This document shows positions 46,086-55,767 of a DNA stretch of 64,000 nucleotides, in pieces. The notes below the pieces were generated by a model. That model searched no databases and had not been told where the DNA came from. It saw only the letters and a program-made list of their open reading frames with translations. The stretch's first letter is position 1, and each line of letters begins with the position of its first letter. Source of the DNA: Leisingera aquaemixtae (GTDB lineage Bacteria > Pseudomonadota > Alphaproteobacteria > Rhodobacterales > Rhodobacteraceae); contig NZ_JAHVJQ010000013.1 in the NCBI RefSeq assembly GCF_019801145.1, forward strand, positions 1-64,000. Direction: 5' to 3'. A program made the translations under genes and the position numbers.

Positions 46086-46694
46086 CTATTCCTGCGGGCG
46101 GCGCCCGTTGCCAGCCAGGCGCAGCCAGCGGAAGATCAGCGTCAGCAACAGCATGCAGACCGCCAGGCCGATCAGGTCGCCTGCGGCATAGACTGCCATC
46201 ACCGGCAGCTGGTCGCCGGGAAAGATCAGGCCGGAGAACACCAGCGACTGCCCGGCGGAATTAATGACCGAAGCCAGGGCGCCAACGGCCAGCAGCCCGG
46301 TCCAGGACACCCGGCGCGACTGGCCCGCATAGAGGTTCCAGCCGAACAGCCAGGCAATCTCGAAGGCGGCAAAGGCCGCGGCCGCGCCAACCGCAATGGA
46401 CTCCAGCAGCACCGGTTCCATCAGCTGGCGCACGCCTGCATCGGTGAACATCAGCTCCGACAGGAAGGCGCCTGCGGCTAGCGGCAGAACAGCCCGCCAG
46501 CCGAACAGCCAGACCGCCAGCACCCGCACCCCGTGCGGCAAGTAGACCAGGCTGGCAAAGACCGTCACTTCTGGCAGGAACAGGCCCTGCACAGGTGTGA
46601 CCACCCAGGCGGTCAGCCCGTGGCAGATCACGTAAACCGCGGTAATCACCGCAAAACTTTGAAGGCCAGCCAACTGCTGAAAAACTCGCATCAT
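46086..46694 (-). CDS. MASE1-like integral membrane protein
   Basis: A 202-residue membrane protein with six predicted helices and no soluble output domain. A segment with LPHGVRVLAVWLFGWRAVLP resembles the MASE1-type sensor core found in some diguanylate cyclases and kinases, but here it stands alone. The ATG at 46694 was chosen (an ATG follows at 46691). The gene lies downstream of a small winged-helix regulator with a 66-base gap. The role is unknown; a small-molecule sensor is a guess. Confidence 0.55.
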   Translation of the reverse strand: MMRVFQQLAGLQSFAVITAVYVICHGLTAWVVTPVQGLFLPEVTVFASLVYLPHGVRVLAVWLFGWRAVLPLAAGAFLSELMFTDAGVRQLMEPVLLESIAVGAAAAFAAFEIAWLFGWNLYAGQSRRVSWTGLLAVGALASVINSAGQSLVFSGLIFPGDQLPVMAVYAAGDLIGLAVCMLLLTLIFRWLRLAGNGRRPQE

Positions 46695-46760
46695 ACAGTC
46701 CCGTTTAAACGGGAGCGGCGAAACCTGCAATCATTGGAATGTATTGCTAAAGCGGCGCAG

Positions 46761-47063
46761 TCACTTTGCCGCAGGATCGAAACAGACCACGTAATGCTTG
46801 GCCTTGCTGCCGCCGGCCCGCTTGATCAGCCCCAGGTCCAGCAAGGATTTCAGGGTGCGGTGAAAGGTGGCCTGGGCGATCCCCTTGACCAGACGATGGC
46901 TGCGGATCTGCTCTGATTTCACCGCTTCACCCGGCGCTTCGGTCAGCGCATTGGCGGCCAGCAGCACGTCCCGCTCTGCCCGGCTCAGCCGGTCCAGCCC
47001 CATGTCGCGCTCCATCTGGTGGAGCATATCGCGAAGCTCAAAAATTGGTTTCAACCGGTCCAA
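46761..47063 (-). CDS. small winged-helix regulator (MarR-like)
   Basis: A 100-residue DNA-binding protein. The HTH is about residues 47-80 (SEQIRSHRLVKGIAQATFHR and TLKSLLDLGLIKR), and the end is a beta wing (GSKAKHYVVCFDP). A TTG start at 47063 has a GGGAG site 8 bases before it. An inverted repeat of 13-base arms is centred about 80 bases upstream and could be its operator. It may regulate itself and the membrane protein downstream. Confidence 0.7.
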   Translation of the reverse strand: MDRLKPIFELRDMLHQMERDMGLDRLSRAERDVLLAANALTEAPGEAVKSEQIRSHRLVKGIAQATFHRTLKSLLDLGLIKRAGGSKAKHYVVCFDPAAK

Positions 47064-47114
47064 AACCCATCTCCCGGATCATCAAATCTGCTGCCCCGGC
47101 AGGGCCAAGGCGAA

Positions 47115-47178
47115 ATGATACCACGCAACTTTATCAAACTGACAATTATATGGACAGTAAAATCATGCGTGGTATCAT
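47115..47178. promoter_or_regulatory. long inverted repeat upstream of the wHTH gene
   Basis: ATGATACCACGCA at 47115-47127 and TGCGTGGTATCAT at 47166-47178, perfect 13-base arms with a 38-base AT-rich spacer. The centre-to-centre spacing is 51 bases, near five helical turns. It may bind two dimers of the winged-helix protein and flank its promoter. Confidence 0.6.
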
Positions 47179-47251
47179 CCCGGTCAGGCTGGCTGCTTTG
47201 TGAGTGGTGGCTGCGCCTGACGTTACTTATGTGCTTTGGTTAAACAGTGAC

Positions 47252-47279
47252 AGCTCCGGCGGATGAATTCGCCGGAGCT
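47252..47279. other. orphan 10-bp hairpin
   Basis: AGCTCCGGCG - GATGAATT - CGCCGGAGCT, followed on the plus strand by GATTTAAAC. No gene ends here, so it could be the terminator of a small RNA or a structured leader of tamA. Confidence 0.4.
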
Positions 47280-47501
47280 GATTTAAACTAGTACATACTT
47301 TGCCAGCCTTTCCAATAGCCATTGCCCGCCGGATTTTCCCGGCTGGCCGATGCGCGGCAATCCGCCGCCGCGCGGCACCGGCGGAATGCCGCCGCTTTGC
47401 TGGTTCCATCCTGCAAATTTCCCGTGCTAGGCTTGCATCAAGCGCCGGATGCCTGCCGTGGTTCCGGGCCCGATATTTTAAGCCCGCTGCCGGGAGCAGA
47501 C

Positions 47502-49304
47502 ATGAATTTTTCCATCCGTCCAAACGGCTTGGCTTGTGCCATGGCCTTCAGCCTGATGGCGCTGCTGCCGCCTGCGGTATCCGCCGCCGAAGCGACGCTG
47601 CAGGCCCCCGGCGCGGACCCCACCCTTGCAGAGCGGCTGCGCGGTGCCTCTGCCTCGGTTGCCGCCAGCGGCGAGACCAATGTGCAAGAGTTGCTGGCCG
47701 CGGCGTTGTCGGATTACCGCACCCTAGTGCAGGTGCTGTATGACGCCGGGCATTTCTCGCCAGTGGTGAACATCCGCCTGGACGGGCAGGAAGCGGCGCA
47801 GATCCAGCCGCTGAACCCGCCGAAAAGCGTCCGCAAGGTGGAGATCACCGTAAAACCCGGCCCGCGGTTCGCCTTTGGCAAGGCTGAACTGGCGCCGTAT
47901 CCGCAAAACAGCGATGTGGAGATTCCTGAAGGCTTTGCCACCGGCAAACCGGCTGGCACCGGGGTGATCCGAGATGCCGCCATTGCCGGCGTGCGGGCCT
48001 GGCGCCGCAGCGGCCATGCCAAGGCCGAGGTGGCGGATCAGAACATCACCGCCAATCACCTGCAGGCGCGGCTGGACGCGGAACTGCGGCTGGCTCCGGG
48101 ACCGAAGCTGCGGTTCGGGCAGATGCGGATCACCGGCGACACCAGGGTGCGCAAGGGGGCCATCCGCCGCATTGCCGGCTTTCCGGAAGGCGAGGAATTC
48201 CACCCCGACCTGGTCTCCAAATCCGCCACCCGGCTGCGGCGCACCGGCACCTTTTCCTCTGTGGTGCTGCGCGAGGCGGAGCAGCCGAACCCGGACGGCA
48301 CCCTCGATTTCGTGGCGCAGTTCGAGGACCTGCCGCCGCGCCGCCTGACCTTCGGCGCCGAGATCAGCTCCTCCGACGGGCTGGAGCTGTCGGGCAGCTG
48401 GATGCACCGCAACCTGTTCGGCAACGCCGAGAAGCTGCGGATCGAGGCCCGGCTCAGCGGCATCGGCAGCAGCAATGACATCGACGGCCGCATCGCGGTG
48501 CGGCTGGACCGGCCCGCCAAGCTGGGGCCGGATGACAGCATCTTCTATCTGGCAGAGGCGGAGCGGCTGGACGAAGAGCATTACACCGCCACCCGGGTCT
48601 TTGGCGCCATCGGCGCGCGGCGGACGTTTTCGGACACCTTCTTTGTGGAGGCCGCGCTGGGAGTATCCTCGACCCTGGCAGAGGACGTGTTCGGCAAGCG
48701 CCGCTTCAAATACGTGGCTGGCAGGTTCCGCGCCGAGTACGACGCCCGCGACAGCCGCGTGAATCCCGCCAGCGGTTATTTCCTGCAAGGCAGCGCATCG
48801 CCCTTCATCGGATTTGACGGCAGCGAGTCCGGCCTGCAGCTAAAGGGTGACGGGCGCACCTATTACGGGCTGGGCGCCGATGACCGGATCGTGCTGGCCG
48901 GGCGGCTGCAGCTCGGCTCCGTGGTCGGGCCATCGCTCAGCGAAATCTCCCCGACGCTACTGTTCTTCTCCGGCGGCGCGGGCACCGTGCGCGGGCATGA
49001 ATACCAGTCGCTGGGCGTGCCCGCGGGCGGCGGCACCGCGGGCGGGCGCAGCTTTGCGGCCCTGTCCGCCGAGGTGCGGGGCAAGGTCACCGACAAGATC
49101 TCGCTGGTGGGCTTTTACGACCTTGGCTTTGTCGACGCGGACAGTTTCGTCTCCGGCTCCTCGTCGCGCCATGCCGGTGCCGGCATCGGCCTGCGCTATG
49201 ACGTGGCAGGCATCGGCCCGATCCGGCTCGACCTCGCCTACCCGGTGGACGGCGGCAGCGAGGACGGGCTGCAATTCTATATCGGGATAGGACAGGCGTT
49301 TTGA
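47502..49304 (+). CDS. tamA: TamA-like outer membrane assembly protein (BamA/Omp85 family)
   Basis: A 600-residue Omp85 protein. Residues 1-26 are a signal peptide. Three POTRA domains span about 70-300 (for example KVEITVKPGPRFAFGKAEL and RFGQMRITGDTRVRKGAIRR). The beta-barrel follows, with repeating aromatic strand ends and the conserved GGAGTVRGHEY loop, ending in QFYIGIGQAF. With TamB it inserts outer-membrane proteins or moves phospholipids. The ATG at 47502 has a GGGAG site. It overlaps tamB by 4 bases. Confidence 0.93.
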   Translation: MNFSIRPNGLACAMAFSLMALLPPAVSAAEATLQAPGADPTLAERLRGASASVAASGETNVQELLAAALSDYRTLVQVLYDAGHFSPVVNIRLDGQEAAQIQPLNPPKSVRKVEITVKPGPRFAFGKAELAPYPQNSDVEIPEGFATGKPAGTGVIRDAAIAGVRAWRRSGHAKAEVADQNITANHLQARLDAELRLAPGPKLRFGQMRITGDTRVRKGAIRRIAGFPEGEEFHPDLVSKSATRLRRTGTFSSVVLREAEQPNPDGTLDFVAQFEDLPPRRLTFGAEISSSDGLELSGSWMHRNLFGNAEKLRIEARLSGIGSSNDIDGRIAVRLDRPAKLGPDDSIFYLAEAERLDEEHYTATRVFGAIGARRTFSDTFFVEAALGVSSTLAEDVFGKRRFKYVAGRFRAEYDARDSRVNPASGYFLQGSASPFIGFDGSESGLQLKGDGRTYYGLGADDRIVLAGRLQLGSVVGPSLSEISPTLLFFSGGAGTVRGHEYQSLGVPAGGGTAGGRSFAALSAEVRGKVTDKISLVGFYDLGFVDADSFVSGSSSRHAGAGIGLRYDVAGIGPIRLDLAYPVDGGSEDGLQFYIGIGQAF

Positions 49305-52300
49305 GACAGCATCTTGCCTTTTTCCTAGCCGCTGGCCTGACGGCACTTCCAGCTGCGGCGCAAGAGACCGCCACGGAGGACGCCGGCGGGCTGCTGGTCG
49401 ATTTCCTGGAGGACACCCTGTCCGGCGACAGCCGCTATATCAGCGTGTCGGGGCTGGAGGGGGCGTTTTCCTCGCAAGCCAAGATCAAGAAGATCACCGT
49501 GGCCGACGAGGAAGGCATCTGGCTGACCGTCGAAGGCGCGGTGCTGGACTGGAACCGGCTGGAGCTGTTGCGCGGGCGGTTCTCCGTCAATGAGCTGTCG
49601 GCGGAGCGCATCGAAGTGGCACGCGCGCCGGAGCCGCTGCCGCCGGACCCGGAGCTGCCAGAGGCGGAGACCACACCCTTTGCCCTGCCTGAACTGCCGG
49701 TGGCCATCGAACTCGGCCAGATCAAGGCAGCCCGGATCGAGCTGGGCGAGGCGCTGGCCGGCACCGCGGCAAGCCTGCGGGTCGAGGGTTCGCTGAAACT
49801 GGCGGACGGTGCGCTGGACACAAAGCTGGAAGCCGCGCGGCTGGACAAGCCCGGCGACCACCTGCGGCTGGAGGCGGGCTATGCCAATGAAACCCAGCAG
49901 ATCACCCTCGACCTGTCGGCAGACGAAGCGCCAGGCGGGCTGATCTCCCGCGGCCTGGACCTGCCCGGCAACCCCGACCTGCAGCTGACCGCCAAGGGCA
50001 GCGGCCCGGTGACGGATTTCACCGCCGATATCACCTTCAGCACCAATGGCACCGAGCGGCTGGGCGGCCAGGTGGTGCTGGCGGCCCGGCCCCTGCCCCA
50101 GGACGCCGCGCTGGAGACGCCGCGCGACATCGGGTTTTCCGCCGACCTCGGCGGCAATATCGACGTGCTGCTGCCGCCGGTGCACCGGCCGTTCTTCGGC
50201 CCCGGCCTGCGGCTCAACGTGAAAGGGGTGCGGGAAGGCAGCGGCGCAATGACACTGGACACGCTGGTGCTGCACACCAACGCCCTGCGGATCACCGGCG
50301 CCGCGGCGCTAGATGCGGGCGGCAAGCTGGCTACCGCCAACCTGAAAACCGCAATCACCCCGCCCGCAGGCCAGGCCGCTGCCGCGCTGCCCTTTGGCGG
50401 CGGGCAGACCACCCTGGCCAAGGCGGACCTGCAGCTGCAGAAAACCCTTGAAGGCCGCTGGGTGCTGGACGGGGTTGTGAACCAGCTGAGCCATCCCGGC
50501 GCGCTGGTGGATACCGCCGGGATCTCCGGCCGCGGCACATTGGACCAGACCAGCGGCTTTAAGCTGGAAGGGCGGATCGCAGCAAGCCTCAGCGGTTTCC
50601 AGCCCCGTGATCCGGCGATGGCCAAGGCCACCGGCAACGAAATCCGCTTTGAAGGTACGCTCAGCACCGATGGGCCCGGCGCGCTGCACATCACGGACAT
50701 GGAGCTGCGCGGCAGCGATTACCAGGCCGCGGGCGATGTGGCCTTCGACGGGCTGGAAGAGGGGCTGAAAGTCACCGCAGACCTGACGGCGGGCGCTGCG
50801 GATCTGGGCCGGTTTTCCGATCTGGCGGGCCGTCCGCTGGGCGGCGCGGTGCAGGCCGCGGTCAAGGGATCTTTCACCCCACTGACCGGCGGGTTTGACA
50901 CTGATCTTTCGCTGCAGGCGCAGGATCTGTCGGCGGGCATTGCCCAGGCGGATGAGCTTTTGGCGGGCACAACCACGCTTGACCTCAAGGCCGCGCGGGA
51001 TGAAAACGGCATTGCCATCGACCGGTTTGCGCTGGCGGGCAGTGCGCTGGAGGCCGAGGCGGCCGGCACGCTCAGCAACCAGTCCGGGCAGATGGACATC
51101 ACTGCCCGGCTCACCCGGCTGGAGGTGCTGCTGCCGCAGGCGCCCGGCACGCTGGAGCTGGCCACCACCCTTGGCCGGGCCGGCGATACCTTCAGCGGCG
51201 TCGCGGAATTGAAGGGGCCGCACACCTCCAGCGCCAAGCTGGACGGGTCTGTCACGCTGGCAGGGGACGCCGACTTCACCTTTGCCGCCGCCTGGAATGA
51301 GCTGGAACGCTTCGTGCCGCAGCTGGCGGGCAGGCTGAGCGCCGAAGGCACGGCAGAGCGGCGCAACGGCGAGTGGCAGGTTGCCGGCACGGCCGCCGGC
51401 CCTGCCGGGATTGCGGTCGAGACCGAGGCCCGCTTTACCGAAAGCAACGGCAGCACCGATTTGCGCTTTGATGCGGTGATGGCAGAACTGCAGCAGCTGG
51501 TGCCCGACCTGCCCGGACGGCTGGCCGCCACCGGCACTGCCGCCCGGCGCGACGGGACCTGGACCGTGGACAGCACCGCCAGCGGCCCGGCGGGCATCGA
51601 CAGCCGCATCGAAGGCAGCTGGAACGAAGCCGAGGGCACCGCCGACGTGACCGCCAGGGGCACCCTGCGGCTGGAGGGGCTCAATCCCTTTCTCTCGCCC
51701 AACCTGATGCAGGGGCCCGCGAATTTCGACATGGCCTTGCGCGGGGTCCCGGCACTGGACGGGGTCAGCGGCACCATCTCGGTCCCCGGCGCCTCGCTGG
51801 CGATTCCGGCGGCCGCCCAGCGGGTGGATGACATCAACGCCACGGTTTCCATCGCCAGCTCCAGCGCCCAACTGCAGCTTTCCGCCCGCCCGCGCGACGG
51901 CGGCACGGTGCGGATCAGCGGCCCGGTGGGGCTGCTGCCGCCGTTCAACGGCAACCTGCAGATTGCCATCGGCGATGTGGTGGTCACCGACCACCTGTCC
52001 TACGAAACCCTGCTGAACGGCAGCCTGGCAATGTCCGGCGCCATGGCCGGCGACAAAAAGCTGGCCGGCCGGATCAATGTCGGTGAGACGAATATCAACC
52101 TGAACACAGCGGGCGGCTCGGTCTCTTCCGCACCGATCCCGCCGGTCCGCCACGCCGGCGCGCCGCGCGAGGTGCGCCAGACCCTGGCCCGTGCCGGGCT
52201 GACCGGCAACAACGGCGGCGGCGGCGGCGGCTCCGGCAGGACGGCGCTGGACATCCTGATCGACGCGCCGTCCAGGATCTTTGCCCGCGGCCGCGGCCTG

Positions 52301-52930
52301 CGCGCAGAGCTGGGCGGCCAGATCCGCGTGCGCGGGTCCACCGCGAGCCCCTCGCCCTCCGGCCAGATCAGCCTGATCCGCGGCACCTTCGACATCCTGG
52401 GCCGGCGGCTGGAGCTAGATGAGGGACGGATCACCCTTTTGGGCGACCTGAAACCCTATCTGGAGTTCAAATCCACTGCCGCCACCGGCCAGGGCACGGC
52501 GACGCTGGAAATTTCCGGCCGGGTCGACGCGCCGGAGATCAAGGTGACCTCGGACCCGCCGCGGCCCAGCGAGGAAGCCCTGGCGCTGCTGCTGTTCGGC
52601 GACAACATCGGCGACCTGTCGCCGCTGGCGCTGGCCCGGCTTGCAGGCTCGGCCCTGACCCTCAGCGGCCGCGGCGGCGGCGCCCAAAGCAAGGTGCGCC
52701 AGGCCACCGGCGCCGATACCGTCGATATCGGCACCGACAACCTGGGCACCGGGCAGCTGGGGCTGGGCGGTTATGTGGCGGAAAACGTCTACACCGATTT
52801 CAACGTCAACACCCAGGGCGACAGCGAGCTGAGCATCAACCTGGATATCACCAAGAGCCTGACGGTTCAGGGAACGGTGGACAGCGAGGGGGAAACCGGG
52901 CTGGGCCTGTTCTTCAAGCGCGATTACTGA
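49301..52930 (+). CDS. tamB: TamB-like envelope-spanning translocation protein
   Basis: A 1209-residue AsmA/TamB (DUF490) protein. The N-terminal helix (residues 1-20) is a signal-anchor. The body is a long series of beta-rich repeats, seen as recurring hydrophobic-alternating patterns, and the C-terminal DUF490 domain begins about residue 900 and ends in FFKRDY. It bridges inner and outer membranes with TamA. The start is TTG at 49301, which overlaps the tamA stop codon (TTGA), so translation is coupled. Confidence 0.92.
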   Translation: MRQHLAFFLAAGLTALPAAAQETATEDAGGLLVDFLEDTLSGDSRYISVSGLEGAFSSQAKIKKITVADEEGIWLTVEGAVLDWNRLELLRGRFSVNELSAERIEVARAPEPLPPDPELPEAETTPFALPELPVAIELGQIKAARIELGEALAGTAASLRVEGSLKLADGALDTKLEAARLDKPGDHLRLEAGYANETQQITLDLSADEAPGGLISRGLDLPGNPDLQLTAKGSGPVTDFTADITFSTNGTERLGGQVVLAARPLPQDAALETPRDIGFSADLGGNIDVLLPPVHRPFFGPGLRLNVKGVREGSGAMTLDTLVLHTNALRITGAAALDAGGKLATANLKTAITPPAGQAAAALPFGGGQTTLAKADLQLQKTLEGRWVLDGVVNQLSHPGALVDTAGISGRGTLDQTSGFKLEGRIAASLSGFQPRDPAMAKATGNEIRFEGTLSTDGPGALHITDMELRGSDYQAAGDVAFDGLEEGLKVTADLTAGAADLGRFSDLAGRPLGGAVQAAVKGSFTPLTGGFDTDLSLQAQDLSAGIAQADELLAGTTTLDLKAARDENGIAIDRFALAGSALEAEAAGTLSNQSGQMDITARLTRLEVLLPQAPGTLELATTLGRAGDTFSGVAELKGPHTSSAKLDGSVTLAGDADFTFAAAWNELERFVPQLAGRLSAEGTAERRNGEWQVAGTAAGPAGIAVETEARFTESNGSTDLRFDAVMAELQQLVPDLPGRLAATGTAARRDGTWTVDSTASGPAGIDSRIEGSWNEAEGTADVTARGTLRLEGLNPFLSPNLMQGPANFDMALRGVPALDGVSGTISVPGASLAIPAAAQRVDDINATVSIASSSAQLQLSARPRDGGTVRISGPVGLLPPFNGNLQIAIGDVVVTDHLSYETLLNGSLAMSGAMAGDKKLAGRINVGETNINLNTAGGSVSSAPIPPVRHAGAPREVRQTLARAGLTGNNGGGGGGSGRTALDILIDAPSRIFARGRGLRAELGGQIRVRGSTASPSPSGQISLIRGTFDILGRRLELDEGRITLLGDLKPYLEFKSTAATGQGTATLEISGRVDAPEIKVTSDPPRPSEEALALLLFGDNIGDLSPLALARLAGSALTLSGRGGGAQSKVRQATGADTVDIGTDNLGTGQLGLGGYVAENVYTDFNVNTQGDSELSINLDITKSLTVQGTVDSEGETGLGLFFKRDY

Positions 52931-53022
52931 CCGGCCCGGCTTGTGCAGGCAGGACTTGCGGCTGGCGCAATAAGCCGCCAAGCTGCCTGCAGAAATCCGG
53001 GCAACCACAGATCAGGGGAACG

Positions 53023-54060
53023 GTGGGCAGATCAATCACCCGAAGGCTGGCAGACCGCGCCAGCCGCGCAGCACACCGCGCCAGATTCCGCGCCTCGCTG
53101 CGCCATCTGCACGGGCCTGCGCGCCGCTTTGCCGCGCCGGACCAGGTGGTGCTGATTGCCCTGGTGCGTGACGGCACCTATTACCTCGACGCGTTTTTCG
53201 ACCACTACCGGCGGCTGGGGGTCTCGGCCTTCGTGTTCTTCGACAACGGCTCTGCCGACGGCACAATCGAGCGCATCCGGCAGGAGCCGGGCACTGCGGT
53301 GCTGCAGTCCCCCCTGCCCTGGCTGGAGTTTGAGAACACCTTCCGCGCCTACGCCGCAGACCGTTACGGACAGGACCGCTGGTGCCTGTTTGCCGACATG
53401 GATGAGCTGTTTGATTTCGAAGGCAGCGAAACCGCCGGCCTGGCCGGGCTGACCCGCTACCTGACGCAGCAGGGCTATACTGCCTTGCAAGCCGAGATGC
53501 TGGAAATGTTCCCCAAGGGGCCGCTGTCCGCGGCTACCGGGCTTTCCTATGCCGAAGCGGTGCGCAGCTTCCGCTTTTCCGACATCAGCGCAGTGCGGGC
53601 GGCCGATTACACGTCTGAAGACACCGGCTTTGCCTATTACCTGCGCCAGAACAGCCTGCCGCCCGGCGGCGCGCAGATGCTGTTCGGCGGCGTGCGCGGC
53701 AAGGTGTTTGGCGAAAACTGCTGCCTCAGCAAGCACCCGCTGGTGTTCAACGGTCCGGGGGTGCAAGCGGCGGTGCATCCGCATGCCTCAGCCGGGGTGC
53801 GGGTCGCGGACATGGAAGGGCTGATCCGCCATTACAAATTCGCCGGCGACAGCCTGGCGCGGGATCTGCAGATCCAGGCGGAAGCGGTATCGGAGCACGG
53901 CGAGGACCGCCGGCGCAGCAACGCGATGCGGGCGCGGCCGGACCTCAGCCTGTGGTCCGAGGACGCTGTTGAAGATGCAGGTATGGCAGAGCTGCAGCAC
54001 CGGGGCTTTCTGCGCCCGTCGCCGCAGTACCGTGCCTATCTTGCCGGGGACGCCGCATGA
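53023..54060 (+). CDS. family-2-like glycosyltransferase
   Basis: A 345-residue protein of the Glyco_tranf_2_4 type. The GT-A fold begins at about residue 42 (VVLIALVRDGTYYLDAFFDH and FVFFDNGSADGTIERI), with the acidic metal site DMDELFDFEG. It has no transmembrane helix. Substrate unknown. The GTG start at 53023 has an AGGGGAA site. The stop overlaps the next glycosyltransferase start (ATGA). It follows tamB by 92 bases and probably belongs to the polysaccharide block. Confidence 0.82.
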   Translation: MGRSITRRLADRASRAAHRARFRASLRHLHGPARRFAAPDQVVLIALVRDGTYYLDAFFDHYRRLGVSAFVFFDNGSADGTIERIRQEPGTAVLQSPLPWLEFENTFRAYAADRYGQDRWCLFADMDELFDFEGSETAGLAGLTRYLTQQGYTALQAEMLEMFPKGPLSAATGLSYAEAVRSFRFSDISAVRAADYTSEDTGFAYYLRQNSLPPGGAQMLFGGVRGKVFGENCCLSKHPLVFNGPGVQAAVHPHASAGVRVADMEGLIRHYKFAGDSLARDLQIQAEAVSEHGEDRRRSNAMRARPDLSLWSEDAVEDAGMAELQHRGFLRPSPQYRAYLAGDAA

Positions 54061-55007
54061 GTGCCCCTCCCATCGCCGCCGTGGTCATCGGCCGCAACGA
54101 AGGGGAGCGGCTGATCCGCTGCCTGCGCTCCTTGCAAGGCCAGGTGCAGCAGCTGGTCTATGTCGACAGCGGGTCAAGCGACGGATCGGCAGCGGCGGCG
54201 CGGGATCTGGGCGCCACGGTGGTGAATTTGGACCTCAGCCAGCGGTTCACCGCCGCCCGCGCCCGCAACGCCGGGCTGGCTGTGCTGGAGAACGGGATCG
54301 AGTTTGTGCAATTCGTGGATGGCGACTGCGAGGTGGACCCGGACTGGATCGCCACCGCCGCGGATTTCATGCAGGCACATCCCAAGGCCGCGGTGGCCTG
54401 CGGGCGGCGGCGGGAGCGGTTTCCTGAGGTGTCGGTCTACAACCGGCTGTGCGATGCGGAATGGGACACGCCCGTTGGCGAGGCCAAGGCCTGCGGCGGT
54501 GACGCGCTGATGCGGGTGGTGGCGGTCTATACCGCTGGCGGCTACCGCGAGGGGCTGATCGCCGGAGAGGAGCCGGAACTGTGCCTGCGCCTGCGTCGAG
54601 CGGGCTGGCAGATCTGGCGGCTGGAGGCAGAGATGACCCTGCATGACGCGCAGATTCTGCGTTTCGGCCAATGGTGGAACCGCAGCCGCCGCGCAGGCCA
54701 TGCCTTTGCCGAAGGCGCGGCGCTGCATGGGGCGGGGGTGGAGCGCCACTGGGTAGCGGAGACCCGCCGCGCCCTGCTGTGGGGCGCCGCCCTGCCTGTC
54801 GCCATTGCGCTGGCAGCCCTGGCACATCCCTTGCTGATGCTCGCGTCGCTCATCTACCCGGCCCAGGTACTGCGGCTGTCCCGCCGCATGGGATTTGAAC
54901 GGGCGCTGTTTTCGGTGCTTGGGAAATTTGCCGAGGCCGCGGGCGCGCTGGAGTTTTACTGGCACCGCTGGCGCGGCAGCGCGCGCGGCATATTGGAATA
55001 CAAGTAG
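54057..55007 (+). CDS. family 2 glycosyltransferase
   Basis: A 316-residue GT2 enzyme. The nucleotide-sugar site is in IAAVVIGRNEGERLIRCL and QLVYVDSGSSDGSAAAARD; the metal-binding DxD is FVDGDCEVDPDW. One or two hydrophobic helices lie near 235-270 in the C-terminal part, so it may attach to the inner membrane. Sugar unknown. Its ATG overlaps the upstream glycosyltransferase stop. It ends 7 bases before the convergent WecG gene. Confidence 0.87.
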   Translation: MSAPPIAAVVIGRNEGERLIRCLRSLQGQVQQLVYVDSGSSDGSAAAARDLGATVVNLDLSQRFTAARARNAGLAVLENGIEFVQFVDGDCEVDPDWIATAADFMQAHPKAAVACGRRRERFPEVSVYNRLCDAEWDTPVGEAKACGGDALMRVVAVYTAGGYREGLIAGEEPELCLRLRRAGWQIWRLEAEMTLHDAQILRFGQWWNRSRRAGHAFAEGAALHGAGVERHWVAETRRALLWGAALPVAIALAALAHPLLMLASLIYPAQVLRLSRRMGFERALFSVLGKFAEAAGALEFYWHRWRGSARGILEYK

Positions 55008-55014
55008 CCCGCCG

Positions 55015-55767
55015 TCAGCGGTCCCGGATACGCCAGGCTGCGAGGGTATGCCCGGGCAGGATCGCTATACATTTCAAGTAGCGCGGCAGCAGACGGCCGG
55101 GACTGGACAGAGCCCGCCACAGCCATTCCATCGCAATGGCCCGGACCCAGGACGGGGCGCGCTTCTGGTGGCCGCCGAGAAAATCCAGCCCGGCCCCGAC
55201 AGAGGCAAAGCCGGCCGCAGGCGCCAGCTTGCGCCCGCGCTGGGCAAATTGCTCCTGCTTGGGGGCGCCCAGCGCCAGGAAACACAGGCAGGGGCCGGTT
55301 TCGTCCAGCCGGTGCAGGATCTGGTCCGCCTCTCCTCCTTCGGGGTCAAAGCGGCCCGAGGGGGCATGGATCCAGGCGATCTTCAAACCCGGCACCGCTG
55401 CTGTCAGAGCGGCCTCAGCATCCTTAAGCGCTTCCTCTGTGCTGCCCGCCAGCACCAACGGCACCCCGGCCTCAGCCGCTAGGCGGGACAGCGGCAGCAC
55501 CATGTCGGAGCCCGGCATCAGCTCCACCGGGCGGCGGGCAAGGCGTGACAGCCAAACAATAGGGCGCCCGTCCGCCACCACCAGGTCCTGCGCCTGATAG
55601 GCAGACAGGAACGCCGCCGACGCTTCCATCTTGACCAGGTGATCCAGGTTCAGCGTCGCCAGCGCAAAGCCCTGCCCCGCGCTGAAGCGGGCGCTGATTT
55701 CAGCCTCCAGCCGGGCGCGGGCGGGTGTGTTCACCGCAATCCGGCGGCCTTGGCATTCGAAATACAT
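55015..55767 (-). CDS. WecG/TagA/CpsF family glycosyltransferase
   Basis: A 250-residue GT26 enzyme. The hallmarks are NLDHLVKMEASAAFLSAY, LVVADGRPIVWLSRL, LALGAPKQEQFAQRG and the C-terminal KRAPSWVRAIAMEWLWRAL with PGRLLPRYLKC. Such enzymes transfer N-acetylmannosaminuronic acid or a similar sugar to a lipid carrier in early polysaccharide synthesis. I use the ATG at 55767 (MYFECQGRRIAVN); an upstream start adds an unmatched leader. It is convergent with the GT2 gene and divergent from the polymerase. Confidence 0.9.
   Translation of the reverse strand: MYFECQGRRIAVNTPARARLEAEISARFSAGQGFALATLNLDHLVKMEASAAFLSAYQAQDLVVADGRPIVWLSRLARRPVELMPGSDMVLPLSRLAAEAGVPLVLAGSTEEALKDAEAALTAAVPGLKIAWIHAPSGRFDPEGGEADQILHRLDETGPCLCFLALGAPKQEQFAQRGRKLAPAAGFASVGAGLDFLGGHQKRAPSWVRAIAMEWLWRALSSPGRLLPRYLKCIAILPGHTLAAWRIRDR

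Larger units (their letters stand above)
47064..47501. other. 438-base intergenic region with operator-like repeat and orphan hairpin
   Basis: Between the wHTH gene and tamA. It holds an inverted repeat (47115-47178), a hairpin at 47252-47279 with no gene just upstream of it, and AT-rich sequence around 47125-47165. The TamA ribosome-binding site is at its right end. A small RNA between 47180 and 47285 is possible but unproved. Confidence 0.5.
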
